In this document: positions 40,643 to 52,390 of the stretch, in pieces
Numbering within the stretch: the first letter of the stretch is position 1
Layout of the letters: every line of letters begins with the position of its first letter
Source of the DNA: Panulirus ornatus
Lineage: Eukaryota > Arthropoda > Malacostraca > Decapoda > Palinuridae
DNA: 64,000 nt
Reading direction: 5' to 3'
Assembly: GCF_036320965.1 (NCBI RefSeq)
Contig: NC_092225.1
Span: 79,810,113 to 79,874,112 of the forward strand
Translations under genes and position numbers: made by a program
The notes under the pieces: generated by a model
Told to the model about the DNA's origin: nothing
Database searches by the model: none
Seen by the model: the letters and a program-made list of their open reading frames with translations, nothing else

Positions 40643-42030
40643 GGAAAGAAAGTAGAAATCAATCAGGGATCCACAGGTGTTTGTAGATATGATATTTAAA
40701 GGAAGACAAATTACAAGAAGAGGAAAAGACAAAAGAAGGTAGAAAATTCCACAGATTATCTGTTCAAGGGAAGAAAGAGGCAATATAACAGCCCATCCAT
40801 GAGAGGCTGAACTGCACAGTGTAAATGTGGCAAGCAACAGCCAAACGCATGCCATGTGTTCAACCATGTGGTGGGGACACATGTAACCAACCCACGAGAA
40901 CATTGGCCAATATCTTTAAAATAGAGAGAGCAACAATATCAGCATACAGAAAGGGATGGTTGAAGAGAGGTGGTGCCGGGATAGTCAATTAGGCATGTAA
41001 AACTTTTGATTCCACTCTTCTTAACAAAGAGGTGGAAAATGAGCCACCCCTAGATGTGTGAGCTGAATTCCATACTTTGCTGAATAAAACCCCAGTAGAC
41101 ATAGAATAGTTGCTTCCATGAAAAATAACACCACCACCAATACAAAGCTCCCAGTGTTTGGAAAGCAGACTTTATAATGGTGATTATGTAGGCTTTCCAA
41201 CACAGTGGGGAGTATGGTTATGCCCAACATGTTCTGCTATTACAGGGATGAACTGTGTTTTGAAATTGAGCAGAGGGAAACAAATGATTCTTACAGACAA
41301 ATTGCATTGCAGTGCTTCAGTTTTACTGCTTCCCATTTCAAAAATGCTGCATAGGTCCTAAATGAAAGGGGATATATGGTCAGTACAAGGAAGAGAACAA
41401 ATATTAAGGGGAGGAGGGGAGGAAAAATTAGTTCATGTATCTAAAGTTGATTCTTCAACATAAGAGTGATTAACGTTAAAAGTAGAAAAGATATGATGAT
41501 TTACTGAGAGAAGAAAGACAGTAGACAACAGGACAAAACCACAACGAATCCTGCTAATGATAGGATACATGGGTAAAGTTGCTCCATCGATGCCTACCAA
41601 GATGGAATAGCCAGAGAGAGGTGATTATGCATTACAGAAAGGAGAGAAGAAATGAAACTGAAGAAATGGAGATTTGAGAGTAGTGTCACACTAGTCCTGT
41701 CTAATGCTCTGCAGATATCAAGTGCTATCTAACCTATAAAACATCAAATTTTACATCCAGTGTACATCCTTAAAGTGTACTATAGGCACTTGAAATTGAT
41801 GGCCACTTTACAGACATCTTGAGGGAAAATACACTGCAGAGTGTAGGAAAATCTTGGAAGAACAACTGCTTGGCATAAAAGTAAACCATAACTGTCGTGT
41901 TGGCTGATTCAAACTCAGTATCACTGCCTACAACAATGACACACATACTTGCATCAGCAAATGTGATTTAAATCTTTTAAAATACTCTACTCTTCCATAA
42001 GTGCAAATTTTCATATAAAAAAATTTCAGT
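40643..42030. other. Unannotated sequence, possibly repeat-derived
   Basis: I see no protein motif I can name. Long purine-rich stretches (40680-40800 and 41380-41560) resemble decayed repeat sequence, but no second copy is present in the window. Confidence 0.4.
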
Positions 42031-44050
42031 AAAATGGCTTTTTTCCATTATCTTTTGATCACTCTACTATCATGCAACCTCTTGAAATTATGCAAGATGT
42101 CTGTATTAACCACATCCTCATTCAATATGTTCCATTATTCTATAAATGTATTTCTTTGCATCCATCTTTCCAAGTTCCTTTTTTCTTTCACTTACTTTTA
42201 TGGTATGTCCTGTAGTTACTCTATCCTTACAATTCTTAATGAAGTCTATTGTCTATTTTGTCAATCTTGTTTAAAAACTTAAAGGTTGTGATCAGGTTAC
42301 ACCTCACTCTTTTCTCTACCAAGATGGGTAAATTTAAAACCTCCTGCCTTTTCCTGTAGCTAAGCTCTCAATTCTGGTGGCATCTCTTTTGTCCTCATCT
42401 GGACCTTCTCTGTGAGCTCTGTGCTTTTTCATGAGTGGTGACCAAACCTGAGAAGCATATTCTAGTTTCAGCATTATATAGGATATGAAAAGCTGTCGAA
42501 ATATTTTCTTATCCATATACTTAAAAGCTGTTCCAATACTTGACAGCAGACAAGTATGGGACTCTAGTGACAAGTTAGGGATGATGTCTACTCTCATGTC
42601 CTCACACACAGGCTCCAGAAGCTTATCTCCTGCTAAGCAATAAACATATAGATGCCATCATTCACTTTGTCCCATCCTTATTACTTTACAATTGCTCAGG
42701 CTGAATTCAATCAAACACAATTTCAGACCAACTTTGGAGTCTGTTTTGGATCACTGGTGAGCTGATGCAATCTTCCTTGCTTTTCACTTCCCTAATGACC
42801 TTTGCATCATCGGTAAATATATTCAAGTTGGTTTCTGTACCTTCTGACAAGTCATTAATACAGGTCAAGAAGAGTAATGGTCTCAGGACCGAACTCTGAG
42901 GTATTCCGCTGGTCACCTCAACCTACTTGGAAAAGGTCCCTCATACATTTGTCCTTTGCTTCCTCCCACTGAGATAATCTTCAATCCATCATAGGAGTTC
43001 CCTCTTATTCCTGCTTGGTGATCCAGCTTCTTAATCAGTCTCCTGTGTGTACAGTGTCAAATGCCTTCCAGCAGAACATAGATAGTCCACCTAGCCTTTC
43101 CTTTTGTCTATGAATGAGTTTAGTCTCTTGTAAAACCCTAAAAGATTAGTTACACATGACCCCCTTTCCCTAAAACCAAGATATCACTTGATTCAGAAAT
43201 TTCTCCTCCATAGAAGGTCATCCACTTACTTTCTAATAATATTTTTCAGAACATTACACACCATACTTGGTTGTGAGACTGGTCTGCTGTTCGACACCTG
43301 TTTCCGGTCACCTTTCATATACGCATTTATGATGTTTGTCCTTTTCCATTTCCTAAGCACTATGACTTTCTCCAGCAACATCTTGAACAGTAATTCAAGT
43401 GGTTTATCTTACGTATCGGCATCTTTCTTTAGCATGAGATGAAATTTGATCAAGATCATGATCCTTGTTTGGGTCAAACCCTTTTATTACTGTTAACATC
43501 TTTTCTAGATATTTCAATGGTTTCTAAAACCTCCTATCTCATCCACCTCACTGGTGTTGGGGCTAAAGCGTCTTCCACTGTGAAAACACTTCTAAATTTG
43601 TTATTGAGTTCCTCACATAGCCATACAACATCCTTTACATACTTCTCTCTGAATCCCGTAGCTGCTCCTTAAATGACAAATGACTCCTAGAGAATATATA
43701 TCAAAGTTTTGAATTTTCACATGCTTTGGGGAAAAAATCAAAGTTTCTTTGTTCCTCTTTTCTTATCCTGCTATACTTGTTATGTGCTCTCTTATACCCA
43801 GCAAAACGCTGCTAGGCTAAAAGTGCCTGCTGCCTATATCTTCATCATTGCACATTACAAAGCTCCTTTGCTTTTATGATGTCTTTCATTGCACTATTCC
43901 TCCTCTTTCTTAATGATCCCTCTAAATTTGAGGCTTGAGGTACCTATGCCTCTACTCATCTACTGTATATTTCCCAGAACCTCTCAATACACCACCCTGT
44001 TTCCTGACTATTGAATTCCATTTTCCAATGTATGCTACCAGAGAAATGAC
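42031..44050 (-). mobile_element. CR1-like LINE, degenerate
   Basis: Minus-strand reading gives, from 43800 down, YKRAHNKYSRIRKEEQRNF, a linker, MTSGIPQSSVLRPLLFLTCI with NDLSEGTETNLNIFTDDAKV (RT motif B GVPQGSVLGPLLF and FADDAKV), FKYMDKKIFRQLFISYIMLK, LEYASQVWSPLMKKH, and the C-terminal end with TFKFLNKIDKIDNRLH. This order and wording are those of CR1-group polyproteins. Stops and frameshifts are frequent. The catalytic box reads FTDDAK. Confidence 0.82.
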
Positions 44051-44109
44051 TAAGCTTTGTGTAGTTTCCACAATTATACATCCTCTTTATTTCCTGTCTC
44101 ACCTTCTCT

Positions 44110-46850
44110 TTTGATGTCCCCTTTTACTACATATCTACTTCTTCCAATTAGTGTAATGTATATAATGTTCTTCATATCTCCACAACTGTCTCACTTCACA
44201 TACCTACCCACTAAAAATACCTTACTTCTGCTTCCTTATCATCAAACACATTCCTCAATACTTCAAAGTACTCACTCCATTTCCTCTTCACCTCATCCCT
44301 CATCCCTTGTTTTCCTCTCATCATTAACCTCCTTCAAAAACATTTTCCAATACACTCTAAAGTTTGTTGTTACTCACTCACCCCAACTCTCATCATCTGT
44401 CCTCTTTTTCAGCTCCTACACCATCCTACTGAGCTCCTGCTGCTTTTATTGTACATCTCCCAACCACTCACACTCCTTCCCTCTTTTCTTTCCCTATAGC
44501 AATTTGTAGCAATTTCACTTCATCATCCAACTGCTCACTACCCTTTCTTTTATTAAGTTTAATGCAAAAACCCTAAAACGCCCTATCCCCAGCAAACTAC
44601 ATACCTGCTCCTCTCTCCAAGACCTCTGCATTCACCTCCCACACCACCCCATCCATACACAAAAACAGCTATGGTAAAACCACACTCCCATACCGCAGAC
44701 CCACCTTCACCTGGAAACACTCACCCTCCTCCCTACCTACTCATCACACACATGCCTCAGTCTCTTGATAAAAACTCCTCATTGTTCCTAACAGATTTTC
44801 TCCCATACCATATATTCACTGGACCTTCCACAGAACATCCCTATCAACCCAATCACATGCTTTCTCCAGATTAATAAGTGCCACATACAAATACTTCTCA
44901 TACCTTCCTCAAAACAAACATCTGATCCACAGATTCTCTATCACTCCTGAAACCACACTGTTCTTCCCAAGTCTGATGCGCTGTATATGCCACCACCCTT
45001 CCAATCACCACCATTCCATACAACTTACCAAAATTCAAACAAATACCTTTGTCTCCCTTTTGTTCACTCAGAAGCATTATACAGGCATTCCATCAATCCT
45101 CAGGCACCTTACCATGACCTAAACTCACATTCAAAATCCAAGCAAACCAACCAACTACATTCACCTTCTTTCTTACGTAATTCAATTGAATACCATCCTC
45201 TCCAGCTCTCCATCTTACACAAGGCTTTTACCACCTCCTCAATTTTCACACTATCATATGCCAAGACCTTGCATACCTTCAAAACCAAAACAATCTTCCT
45301 CTGCCACCCTATCATCAAACAACATTCAATAATTCTTCAAAATACTCACTCCACCTGCTCTTTACCTCATCCTTGCCAGTTCCCACTTCCCCATTTGCCC
45401 CCTTCACGGGTGTTCCAATTTGTTCTCCTACACTATTTTCCTCCTTCCAAAACTTCCAAAACATTTTTCTAACTTTCCATTACATTTGCTGTTACTCACT
45501 CATCCCATCTTTCATCATCTGCCATCTTTTTCAGCTCCAGCAACTTTCCTGCTGCCTTCTCTCATATATCTCCTGCTCACTCACTCCTTCCATCTTTCTT
45601 CTTTCTCTAGTAGCTTAACTTCATCATCCCATCACTCTACCCTTCCTTTTATGAAGTAGGACACACAAGATATTCTGTGCAGAATTCTTTGTTCTTTTCC
45701 AATAGGAATGAAACAGAGGCCACTAGAACCCCCTATTCCCTGCTCCTCTCTCCAAGACCATTGCATTCATCCCCCCTTACCACCCCATTCACAAAAAAAA
45801 AAAAAAAAAAAACCATGGTGATACCACAATCCCCTACTGCAGACCCATTTTACCTGAAACAACTCAACCTCCTTTCAAAATAATCACATAAATGCATTAC
45901 CCTTTTGTTTAAAAATCCTCACTGCTTTAATAGATGTCCTCCCACACCAGACATTCGATGTATCTTCCACGGAACATCAACCCTATCACATGCATTCTCC
46001 ACATCTATAAATATCACATATAAATCCTCACATTTTTCAATGTATTTCTCATGCACATTCCTTAGAGCAAACACTTGATCCATGCATCCTCAAACACTCC
46101 TACAACTACAGTCAGATGCTCTGGACATGCCACCACCCTTTCAATCACCACTCTCTACACAACTTACCAGGTACACTCAACAAACTTGTATTTCTGTAAT
46201 TCAAACCTTCACCTTTGTCCCCTGCCATTATGGAATGGCACTTCACACGCATTACACCAATCTTCAGGCACCTTACCATGATCCAAATACACAATAAAAA
46301 TCCTACCCAACCAACCAGCAATGCAGTCAACACCTTTCTTACGAAATTCAACTGCAAGACCATCCACATTGCCACATTTCTTCCTACACAAGGCTTTCAT
46401 CACACCTCTTTTCACTATACCATGAAACACTCTCTTCACACACCTCCCTGACCAAAACACCCTACATCTACTACCCTATCATCAAACACATTCAACAACC
46501 CTTCTAAGTAGTCACTGCATCTCCACTTCACCTCATCCTTGCCAGTACCCACTTCCCCATTTGTTTCTATCACCAATGTTTCCATATGTTTTCATGAATT
46601 TCTAACACTATCAACCTTCTTCCAAAATATATTCTAATTCTCCCTTAAGTTTGTTGTTACTTGCTCACCACAACTCTTTACCATTTGCCATCTTTTTCAG
46701 CTACTTCACCTTTCTCTTGACCTCCTACTGCTTTCTCTAATACATTTCCAACTCATTCATACTCCTTCCCTCTTTCCTCATTCTCTAGCAACTCAAATTT
46801 CTTTACAGACATTTTTTCCAATGGAAATGAACCACAGAAGCAACAATGCT
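44110..46850 (-). mobile_element. Tandem array of degenerate RTE LINE segments
   Basis: Three successive minus-strand segments are present. The first is 44110-44565 (linker only). The second (44566-45670) and third (45720-46850) each run from the RT catalytic region or motif B back to the linker. The second and third share a boundary sequence at their right ends (CCAATAGGAATGAAACAGAG near 45698 and CCAATGGAAATGAACCACAG near 46817). The spacing is about 1.1 kb. A poly(A) run at 45797-45812 interrupts the third unit. All are heavily mutated. Confidence 0.72.
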
Positions 46851-47216
46851 GTTTAAGGTTATCCTCAGCTCTGGAGAACACATAATTTATTTAGTGGTTA
46901 CCCAGTTTTTGAGCCACTAACTTGTGACCCTGGTAAGGGCATCAACATAATGACATTCATTAGTATCATGCAAGCTATACCTGGCTGACCTACACAAAGA
47001 CATTAGTAGGACTGGAGAGAAATGGAATACTTGTTGTTGTAGCAGACTTCTACTTGTACATATGGAGTTCCTAAGTTAATTCTAGATGCTTTGAGTGTAG
47101 AGGGCTACCAGCCAAATCCTTCACGTAATGAATGCAAAAATAAAGAAACCATGTAAGAATAAAAACTCTCTTCGCATCAATACAACAATGAAAAAATATA
47201 AGAAACATTTTATCTA
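46851..47216. other. Copine intron sequence
   Basis: Nothing recognised. Confidence 0.5.
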
Positions 47217-47496
47217 TTTATTTTGCTTTGTCGCTGTCTCCTGCGTTAGCGAGGTAGCACAAGGAAACAGACGAAAGAATGGCCCAGCCCACCCACATAG
47301 ACATGTATATACATACACGTCCACATACGCAAATATACATACTTATACATCTCAATGTACACATATATATACACACACAGACATATACATATACACACAT
47401 GTACATAATTCATAGTCTGCCTTTATTCATTCCCATCGCCACCTCGCCACACATGGAATAACAACCCCCTCCCCCCTCATGTAAGCGAGGTAGCGA
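47217..47496 (-). mobile_element. RTE-B 3'-UTR fragment
   Basis: Minus-strand tail only: TTTGCTTTGTCGCTGTCTCC, tail box GCGTTAGCGAGGTAGCAC, CA-rich stretch, CATTCCCATCGCCACCTCG, and the second tail-like box cut at GTAAGCGAGGTAGCG near 47496. No coding sequence is left. Confidence 0.87.
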
Positions 47497-47560
47497 GGGG
47501 CCAGAAACCCTCCCCTCCTTGTATTTTGACTTTCTAAAAGGGGAAACAGATAAGAAGCAT
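47497..47560 (+). mobile_element. SINE-like repeat, older fragment (copy 8)
   Basis: AGGGGCCAGAAACCCTCCCC with TCCTTGTATTTTGACTTTC and AAAAGGGGAAACAG matches the middle of the older SINE variant seen inverted at 38355-38525. Confidence 0.6.
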
Positions 47561-47597
47561 ACATGAGTATAAAGATATCTTTAGAATTATTCTAAGC

Positions 47598-48510
47598 AGT
47601 GACTGAGTTTGGTAAAGTGTGTGAAAGAAGAAAGTTAAGAGTAAATGTGAATAAGAGCAAGGTTATTAGGTACAGTAGGGTTGAGGGTCAAGTCAATTGG
47701 GAGGTGAGTTTGAATGGAGAAAAACTGGAGGAAGTGAAGTGTTTTAGATATCTGGGAGTGGATCTGGCAGCGGATGGAACCATGGAAGCGGAAGTGGACC
47801 ATAGGGTGGGGGAGGGGGCGAAAATTCTGGGGGCCTTGAAGAATGTGTGGAAGTCGAGAACATTATCTCGGAAAACAAAAATGGGTATGTTTGAAGGAAT
47901 AGTGGTTCCAACAATGTTGTATGGTTGCGAGGCGTGGGCTATGGATAGAGTTGTGCGCAGGAGGGTGGATGTGCTGGAAATGAGATGTTTGAGGACAATG
48001 TGTGGTGTGAGGTGGTTTGATCGAGTGAGTAACGTAAGGGTAAGAGAGATGTGTGGAAATAAAAAGAGCGTGGTTGAGAGAGCAGAAGAGGGTGTTTTGA
48101 AGTGGTTTGGGCACATGGAGAGAATGAGTGAGGAAAGATTGACCAAGAGGATATATGTGTCGGAGGTGGAGGGAACGAGGAGAAGAGGGAGACCAAATTG
48201 GAGGTGGAAAGATGGAGTGAAAAAGATTTTGTGTGATCGGGGCCTGAACATGCAGGAGGGTGAAAGGAGGGCAAGGAATAGAGTGAATTGGAGCGATGTG
48301 GTATACCGGGGTTGACGTGCTGTCAGTGGATTGAATCAAGGCATGTGAAGCGTCTGGGGTAAACCATGGAAAGCTGTGTAGGTATGTATATTTGCGTGTG
48401 TGGACATATGTATATACATGTGTATGGGGGGGGTTGGGCCATTTCTTTCGTCTGTTTCCTTGCGCTACCTCACAAACGCGGGAGACAGCGACAAAGTATA
48501 ATTAATAAAT
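47598..48510 (+). mobile_element. RTE-A LINE, 5'-truncated copy with open frame
   Basis: Starts at GTGACTGAGTTTGG and is open for 238 codons (TEFGKVCERRKLRVNV to SDVVYRG, stop near 48313). It has a short 3' UTR and tail box CGCTACCTCACAAACGCGGG. The tail GACAAAGTATAATTAATAAA runs into a second, isolated tail. No target duplication is recognised. Confidence 0.94.
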
Positions 48511-48519
48511 AAATAAATA

Positions 48520-48660
48520 ATTGAGATGTATAGGTATGTATATTTGCGTGTGTGGACGTGTATGTATATACATTGTGTATGGGGGTGGGTTGGGCCATTT
48601 CTTTTGTCTGTTTCCTTGCGCTACCTCGCAAACGCGGGAGACAGCAACAAAGCAAAATAA
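48520..48660 (+). mobile_element. Isolated RTE-B 3'-tail fragment
   Basis: TTGAGATGTATAGGTATGTA through GGGTTGGGCCATTTC to the tail box CGCTACCTCGCAAACGCGGG and AAATAAATAAATA. It is only the last 140 bp of the UTR and lies directly behind another complete tail. Confidence 0.88.
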
Positions 48661-48685
48661 ATAAATATATATATATATATATATA

Positions 48686-48933
48686 GGGGACAAAGAATAC
48701 TTCCCACGTATTCCCTGTGTGTCGTAAAAGGCGACTAAAAGGGGAGGGAGCGGGGGGCTGGAAATCCTCCCCTCTCGTTTTTTTTTTTTTTTTTTTTTTT
48801 TTAATTTTCCAAAAGAAGGAACAGAGAATTGGGCCAGGTGAGGGTATTCCCTCAAAGGCCCAGTCCTCTGTTCTTAACGCTACCTCGCTAATGCGGGAAA
48901 TGGCGAACAGTTTGAAAGAAAAGAAAAGAAAGT
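48686..48933 (+). mobile_element. SINE-like repeat, copy 9 (head truncated)
   Basis: Begins at AGGGGACAAAGAATAC after a short (TA)n, so the CCCTGGGG head is missing. It has all other blocks, a T-spacer of about 24 nt and tail box CGCTACCTCGCTAATGCGGG. Confidence 0.87.
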
Positions 48934-48989
48934 AATATTTTTCTCTAAAAAGGAAATATACCTATCTTTCTTAATAATATGATCCATAC

Positions 48990-49345
48990 CTTTGCAAATT
49001 GGTGTAACATTCACCAATCAGATCATGCCCTCCATCTGAATCCCAGTCATAGCACTCAATCTTGATGCTACGATTATGGTCTCCCGCACACAGTGTTCTT
49101 GCTGGAATAATGATGGGTTTCCAGGCTGGATTAAGTGTTTTCTTAATGACTTCTGTCTTGTGCACAGGAACATAGGTATTGTTATCATTGCATCGATAAA
49201 AAATCAGGAAAGGATCACTCTTTCCAAAAAAGTCCTTTTTGTCCAAATCTGCTCCAGACATGTTCATAGTGATAACTTCCTTGGATGAAGACACTTCATC
49301 TCCTTCTATCATAAGGATCCCACCTCCAGATATAGTTCTGCTAAG
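48990..49345 (-). CDS. Copine, exon B (C2B domain)
   Basis: Exon of 356 bp with acceptor TTTTATTACAG before 49345 and donor GTATGG after 48990. It encodes LSRTISGGGILMIEGDEVSS, MNMSGADLDKKDFFGKSDPF, LIFYRC, VHKTEVIKKTLNPAWKPIII, RTLCAGDHNRSIKIECYDWD and SDGGHDLIGECYTNLQR. C2B binds calcium and acidic phospholipid. The ligands sit in the first loop (DLDKKDFFGKSDP) and the third loop (YDWDSDGGHD), and both are intact. It ends in phase 2 (AG) and is completed by G of exon C. Confidence 0.96.
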
Positions 49346-50533
49346 CTGTAATAAAATACAATTTGTATGAACACTGTTATAAAACAAAATCTCTGAGAAA
49401 TTACATGATACAATAACTTAAACAAGGGTAGGATACATAAGGAAGGAATTTTTTTACTGTATAAACTTAGCACTAACAGTTCCCATATAATTAGAACCCA
49501 ATGATGAAAGAAATTAAATAATATTCTTTGGTTTTGTATACAGACCTCCTACACAAAGCATACAATTCAACAATCTCTTAAAACAAAAAAGTAAGGCAGA
49601 GATACTACTGTTTTAGATATCAAGAATCCATCATTCTTGGAAGGATAAGAGAATAAGATAAGGGAGCAACAGCTTACATGAAGATTCCTCTCTTTACCAA
49701 ACTGTAGATTAACAAGCATTAACATTCAAAATCTTCATTAAATACCAGAAAAGATTTCATATAATATCATGAGGCAAGAGTGAATCTCGATATTGTAACA
49801 GTAATTACCACATCTGATAATTACCAAATATCATATAGATATGTGGTAATTATGGAAAACAACAAAGAATATATCTTCAATAACATGCACCATGACCTTA
49901 GAAATGTGAACTGGGTAAAGTCCTTGATGTTGATAAAGTTGCAGTTCCCATAAAAGGGATATGGAACAACATCCAAGATCTTTAGCCCACTTAAGATAAA
50001 GGATTCTCTGATCTGAGTTCAGAAGAATGATCTTTCTGATATTAAACATGATAAGCCTGGATCAGTTATAGTATGAAAATGAAAGCAAAATACCACACAT
50101 CTAGTATCTTATGATCGATGCTTTTGCTAACAAGTCCTTAGAAAATCAGCTGCTCTTCCCAGGGCCATGGCTACAAAGCAAATCTGAATTATTTCCCCTG
50201 TGTCAGGAGCCTTCATGTACAATTTTCCTCAGTGCTGTTCTTTCAACCAAAATCCTGATAATAAGACTGAAAATTACCATTTACGAGCAGAACATTGACA
50301 TTTCATGAGAGAAATAATTGTTCAAAGCCTGTCTCTATCTATCTTCCATTTTAAACCTATTCCCATTATGTAGGGTTGGGCAAATGAACACATGCATAAT
50401 TTTTTTGGAAATCAACTTTACCATCTTTACTGACTGGCAAAAGGGCAGGAACATCGAATTCCCTGGGGTAGACTTACAAGTTACCCTGAAAGCCTTCAAA
50501 ATATCATTATTAAAATAAATTTACTGTTCCTAC
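49346..50533. other. Copine intron between exons A and B
   Basis: A 1188-bp GT-AG intron without a recognised insertion. Confidence 0.7.
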
Positions 50534-50650
50534 CTGTGAACCCTGGTAAGCCATAATTTCTCCCAAAGAGCATTCAACAGTACCAAGGGAGTCCTGATCA
50601 TCTGGATTTGTAGTCTTGGTATCCCAGTCATAAATAGCAAATCTAAGAAC
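50534..50650 (-). CDS. Copine, exon A (end of C2A domain)
   Basis: Exon of 117 bp (39 codons, phase 0 at both ends) with acceptor TATGTTACAG before 50650 and donor GTAGGA after 50534. It encodes VLRFAIYDWDTKTTNPDDQD and then SLGTVECSLGEIMAYQGSQ. This is the distal half of C2A with the third calcium loop (YDWD to DDQD) and the strand after it. It is the most 5' exon visible. Exon or exons for the start of the protein must lie right of 50650, either beyond 64 kb or unrecognised. Confidence 0.9.
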
Positions 50651-50899
50651 CTGTAACATAAAGTAAAGAATGTTGATCATATCAATAATCTACTACAAAG
50701 AGTATCTAATTACATCCAGTGTAGTGTTTGCTACATTTACAGCAGAGTAAAATATGACAATATTCTTTAAACATTAAGGATTCTATTATATACAAAATCT
50801 GTTGTTTTTCCTAAACACTAACCTTGTGAATAAATTTCCCATAATCCAACACACTATTACAAAAAAAGCTTTAATGTCTACCCCCTCAACTAACTGGGA

Positions 50900-52105
50900 A
50901 GCCCTTGTAAGTAGAATCTCCTCTATCTCCCAATAAAAATGTATATAACAACAACACCTATATCCTCAGACATCTTGAATATCACAGTCTTCTCTCTGAT
51001 CAACAGTATGGTTGGTGATATTCCTTCCTATCTTACTAATGTCTGGTCATCATCCCTGAAAATTTTGGGGAACCCTGTGCAGTTGTCCTTCATATATCCA
51101 AAGCATCGAGGTCTCTTCTCCATGGTTCCCTCATTTGGCTTTCCTACCACACTTTGCTTCCTCATATCTAGCTCTCTGGCAAATTCATCTCCACAAACAG
51201 CAGTGTTCCTCCTGGTTCTGTCCTGTCTCACACCCTTCAAATCTGCTCCTTCTTCTCTCACTCTATCTGCATCCCATGTAAACACAACTTCCTCAATAAA
51301 CTCATACTTGGACAGGGTGCCTCAGTGCAGCAGACGAAATCTGGTTAACTTTGATGCCTCCACGACCCAGTTTTCACCCATCTCCCTACCACAAGTTCCT
51401 CAATTTTCCTTTTTCCTTTAAAGGTTCTGTAACGCTACCTCTTGATGCAATGAACTTACTTAATATCACAGTAACATAGACTCTATTTTGGAAACCCCAC
51501 ATTACAGAAATAGCTAAGTCTCCCTCTAAGAAATTGGAAGTCCTGTTAAGATGCTGATTTTATCTTCTGAAAAGTTGCTCAGTTTATACAAGGGAATGAT
51601 CCATGCATGTATGGAATACTGCTCTCACATCTGGGGTGGTTCTACTTCTGCATCCTTACTTGACAGAGTCAAGTCAAAACCAGTCCAACTTATACACTCT
51701 CCAAGGCAAATTTCAAAACTTGACCCTTTTGCCCTGTGCCACAAAGCTAGCTCACTTTACCCTCTTCTATAGGTATTTCTTTGGTTTTTGCTTACAAAAA
51801 CTGGCTGCTGGTGTGCCCCTACCAACAGACAGGCCATGCAAAACTCTGTATGCTGCTGCATCACATGATTACTGTGTGGTTATTGGCAACTCAAGGGTGG
51901 GCCATTTTGGTAACCGTGTCTTTCCCTACATTTCAAAGCTCTGTCACTCTCTACCCTTTTATGTCTTTCACAATAACTATGACCTGGCACACTTTAGAAG
52001 ACAAGTTTTCCCAACCTCCAAAATCTATCTATACACACTTTTCCTTGTTTCTTCTTTTTCCTTTTCATTAACTTCTTTATATTTCAATTAAGGCCTGGCC
52101 TTGAT
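50900..52105 (+). mobile_element. Jockey-type LINE RT and C-terminus, degenerate
   Basis: Plus-strand pieces in order are SLINSMVGDIPSYLTNVWSS, MVPSFGFPTTLCFLISSSLA (RT motif after the first Asp), CSRRNLVNFDASTTQFSPIS, KLLSLYKGMIHACMEYCSHI, WGGSTSASLLDRV, then ASHDYCVVIGNSRVGHFGNR and VFPYISKLCHSLPFYVF. The order matches the Jockey-related family whose end also occurs at 28.5-29.2 kb. The shared 3' UTR start TCAATTAAGGCCTGGCCTTG is cut at about 52105. It has frameshifts and stops, and no FADD box is readable. Confidence 0.8.
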
Positions 52106-52126
52106 GTAGACTTTTGCCTGTGACTG

Positions 52127-52390
52127 GGCTATAGATATGGTTGTGAGGAGGAGGGTGGACACATTGGAAATGAAATGTTTGAGGACAATACGTGGTGTGA
52201 GGTGTTTAGACCAAGTAAGTAATGAAAGGGTAAGAAGGATGTGTGGTAATAAAATGTGTATGGTTGAGAGAGGGTGGGTTGAAACGGTTTGGACACATGG
52301 AGAGAATGAGTGAGGAAAGATTGACAAAGAGGATATATATGCTGTTTCCTGTGTGACAGAAATGGATGAAGGCAGCAAGTATGAATATGT
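52127..52390 (+). mobile_element. RTE-B LINE fragment, tail-to-tail with the next copy
   Basis: CTATAGATATGGTTGTGAGG to TTGACAAAGAGGATATATAT covers part of the C-terminal coding region. After a gap comes plus-sense 3' UTR sequence (GGATGAAGGCAGCAAGTATG). At about 52390 it meets the minus-strand UTR of the following copy. Confidence 0.82.

Noticed and set aside
40643..41660. Possible further LINE or LTR element
   Set aside because: The sequence looks repeat-like but gives no RT, integrase, protease or terminal repeat signature, so it is left unannotated.
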